In this document: positions 30,887 through 32,613 of the stretch, piece by piece
How positions within the stretch are numbered: position 1 is the first letter of the stretch
How the letters are laid out: each line of letters opens with the position of its first letter
Source: Chromera velia
Taxonomy: Eukaryota > Sar > Chromeraceae
Direction of reading: 5' to 3'
Assembly: GCA_018398765.1 (NCBI GenBank)
Contig: JAHBMJ010001320.1
Coordinates: 1 to 32,613, forward strand
DNA length: 32,613 nt
Notes under the pieces: generated by a model
What the model was told of the DNA's origin: nothing
Database searches by the model: none
What the model saw: the letters and a program-made list of their open reading frames with translations, nothing else
Position numbers and translations under genes: made by a program

Positions 30887-32168
30887 AGGCAGGCTCTTTA
30901 CATGGATTTATCTGGAGTTTTTTCAAACTTGGTATGTTTAGGTGGAGGACCCGAAACCCCGGTAGGCAAAGTATAGTAAAATATACGGTGTGTTCGTTTG
31001 TTTCTCTTCCTTGGCTGAATTTACTAGCGGCAGGGGCCTGTCACTCAGTGTATATATTGGTGCATGCATGCCCTCTGCAGGTGCACTCCCTCGGTATCTC
31101 TCCTCTTCTCTGTGGTGAGAGAGGAAGGCAGGTCAGCAAAGCGCTAAACGTGCCTCCCCCCTCTATATCTCTGATTCTGCTCTGTGTGGCTGTGAAGACA
31201 AATCTATCCCGAACGGTCTCCAACAGTAAAACGGTCTCTAAAACAACCATACCTCTCAAGCTTTTTTAGGCAGTAAACAATATTTAAAAGCTTAAAACAA
31301 AGAGTTTTAAGCGATCAAACAGTACGATTTCCTGTTTTTAAATTAATTGGGTTTAGTGAGAGAAAAAAATATATTATATTTGACCGCGTGGCATGCGTGT
31401 TTCGTACGTCAACACACGCGCCTGTCATGCATGCAATTAAGGCGGCGGCGGGGAGCACCGGAATTTAAAATCGCGCGGATCAATATCGATGAAATCAAAA
31501 AAGCCAATTTTGATGCACGCAGATGCAGCTGAAGGACGCGGTTGCACCTCTACGCACATTGAGCTCAAAGATGATCGACGTAATCGACTAGATCGACGCA
31601 CACTGTATATTTATCTCTGCACATTGTGGAACTATGGATCTGTTTCGAAAGTGTTCACTGCTGATGTTTCCAGATCAGGTTGCACAGTATTTCAAACAAA
31701 ATAGCTGGATTCTTTACATGCTATTGGGAGAGCAGACGTTGGAACGAACCTCAGCCGTCTCTCTTCTTCGGGTATGGCCATCTCGTTCTGCTAGTAAGCG
31801 TGGTAGGTAAATTTGGAGAGGCCCGTCTTGCTCTCCATCTTTGATTGACGTCTTTTTTCTTTTGCATGCCTCTATACATGCACCTAAGCTCTTGCTTTCT
31901 TTGCCGAGGGAACTGGCGCTGTTTTCATTTTCCTTCTGGTGAGTTCGAGGTTCCGTCTCCCGCCGTCTCCTCTCAGATCGACGTGTAGTAGCTAGCCTTG
32001 ACAACTCGTTGCATTATATCAGGCACTGGCCCACCTTAAACAGTGCCATGCTTTCCTGGCCAGAGATGGCGTTTTTTGTTTTTTGTATACCATGAGACCC
32101 TTTCCTGTTCATATGCCGTCCCTGCCTCCTGCCTCCTTCTATAACCTCCCATACGAATTTTTCTTCAG
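30887..32168. other. Sequence between the two long direct repeats
   Basis: No RT, integrase or other recognisable coding motif. The open frames are short. 31270-31380 is AT-rich. If the flanking repeats are LTRs, this is the interior of a non-autonomous element. Confidence 0.45.
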
Positions 32169-32613
32169 ATACCAGATTCACCCATACTTTGCCCACTTTC
32201 GCACTGCCTTCCGGGGCCGCCCGTGCATGCATTTCTCTGCCGTCTCTTTTCTGGCTGGAGAGATCGTGCAAAGTCGAGGCAGGGGGAGATCTTGGGTCAC
32301 AGCTCAAGTGACCAAATAGGGGTCTCCAAAGTTGCTGATTACATCTGTGAGATTGGGGAGGTCCATAGAACAGCCTTTTCCATCAAATTTTTATTAGAGT
32401 GATAAGAACTGAAAGATTTGCCCATCCGTCTCCCTGCATGCCCCTCTGTCCATATGTGTCGCTTTTTTCTTTCTGCAGGGCACCCACCAGACCGTCCACC
32501 CGGGAGGCTGACGACTCTTTTCTCTCTCTAGGTTAGATTGAGGAATCCTGAGCTGTGACTGAGGCAGTGCACGCTTCTTGTAGGCTGCAATGCATGAGTG
32601 CCCCCTCACTTTT
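32169..32613. repeat. Long direct repeat, copy 2 (runs off the window)
   Basis: Second copy of 30442-30886. It begins directly after TTTTTCTTCAG, which looks like a splice acceptor; the plus frame across the junction reads YQIHPYFAHFRTAFRGRP to a TAG at 32317-32319. In copy 1 the preceding bases differ (GTAGCATAGT). Confidence 0.85.

Overview
This window reads as eukaryotic nuclear DNA. Its genes are split by GT-AG introns, it carries long microsatellites, and it holds several families of mobile DNA. One host gene is a clear GPATCH1 homologue. The proteins are rich in Ser, Gly, Glu and Arg low-complexity runs, and many introns start with an unusual GTC donor. A protist or alga is likely; an alveolate such as a chromerid is only a guess from style, not shown by any marker here.

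Layout. 1-225 is the 3' end of an unrecognised plus-strand gene. 226-1022 is AT-rich spacer with a 233-bp tandem duplication. 953-2740 together with 10238-10371 is one minus-strand host gene of 352 predicted residues with a NACA/HYPK-like UBA segment. Its first exon is split by a 7.5-kb retroelement (2741-10237). 10372-12530 is gene-poor spacer. 12531-20218 is a complete 12-exon GPATCH1-like gene (1027 aa). 20219-21531 holds a tRNA-like/SINE-like stretch. 21532-23458 is a minus-strand multi-exon gene I do not recognise. 24411-26299 is a short LTR retroelement without pol. 26726-26896 is a small inverted-repeat element. 28290-29110 is a degenerate tandem repeat. 30442-30886 and 32169-32613 are nearly identical direct repeats.

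The most interesting object is the 7.5-kb element. Its reverse transcriptase has the motif set of Penelope-like elements (PLEs). It is flanked by long direct repeats (pseudo-LTRs), each with the same 54-nt sequence that folds as a minimal hammerhead ribozyme on the RT coding strand. It has a 5-bp target duplication (CTCCC), and removing the element restores an open exon. Upstream of the RT it carries two further long coding regions. One has ten copies of a 10-residue repeat and an Arg-Gly-rich tail, which is unusual for a PLE. Coding continues past many in-frame stop codons, so this copy looks decayed, while the host GPATCH1 gene uses ordinary stops.

The exon models were made by eye from splice signals and phase consistency; no alignment or search was run.
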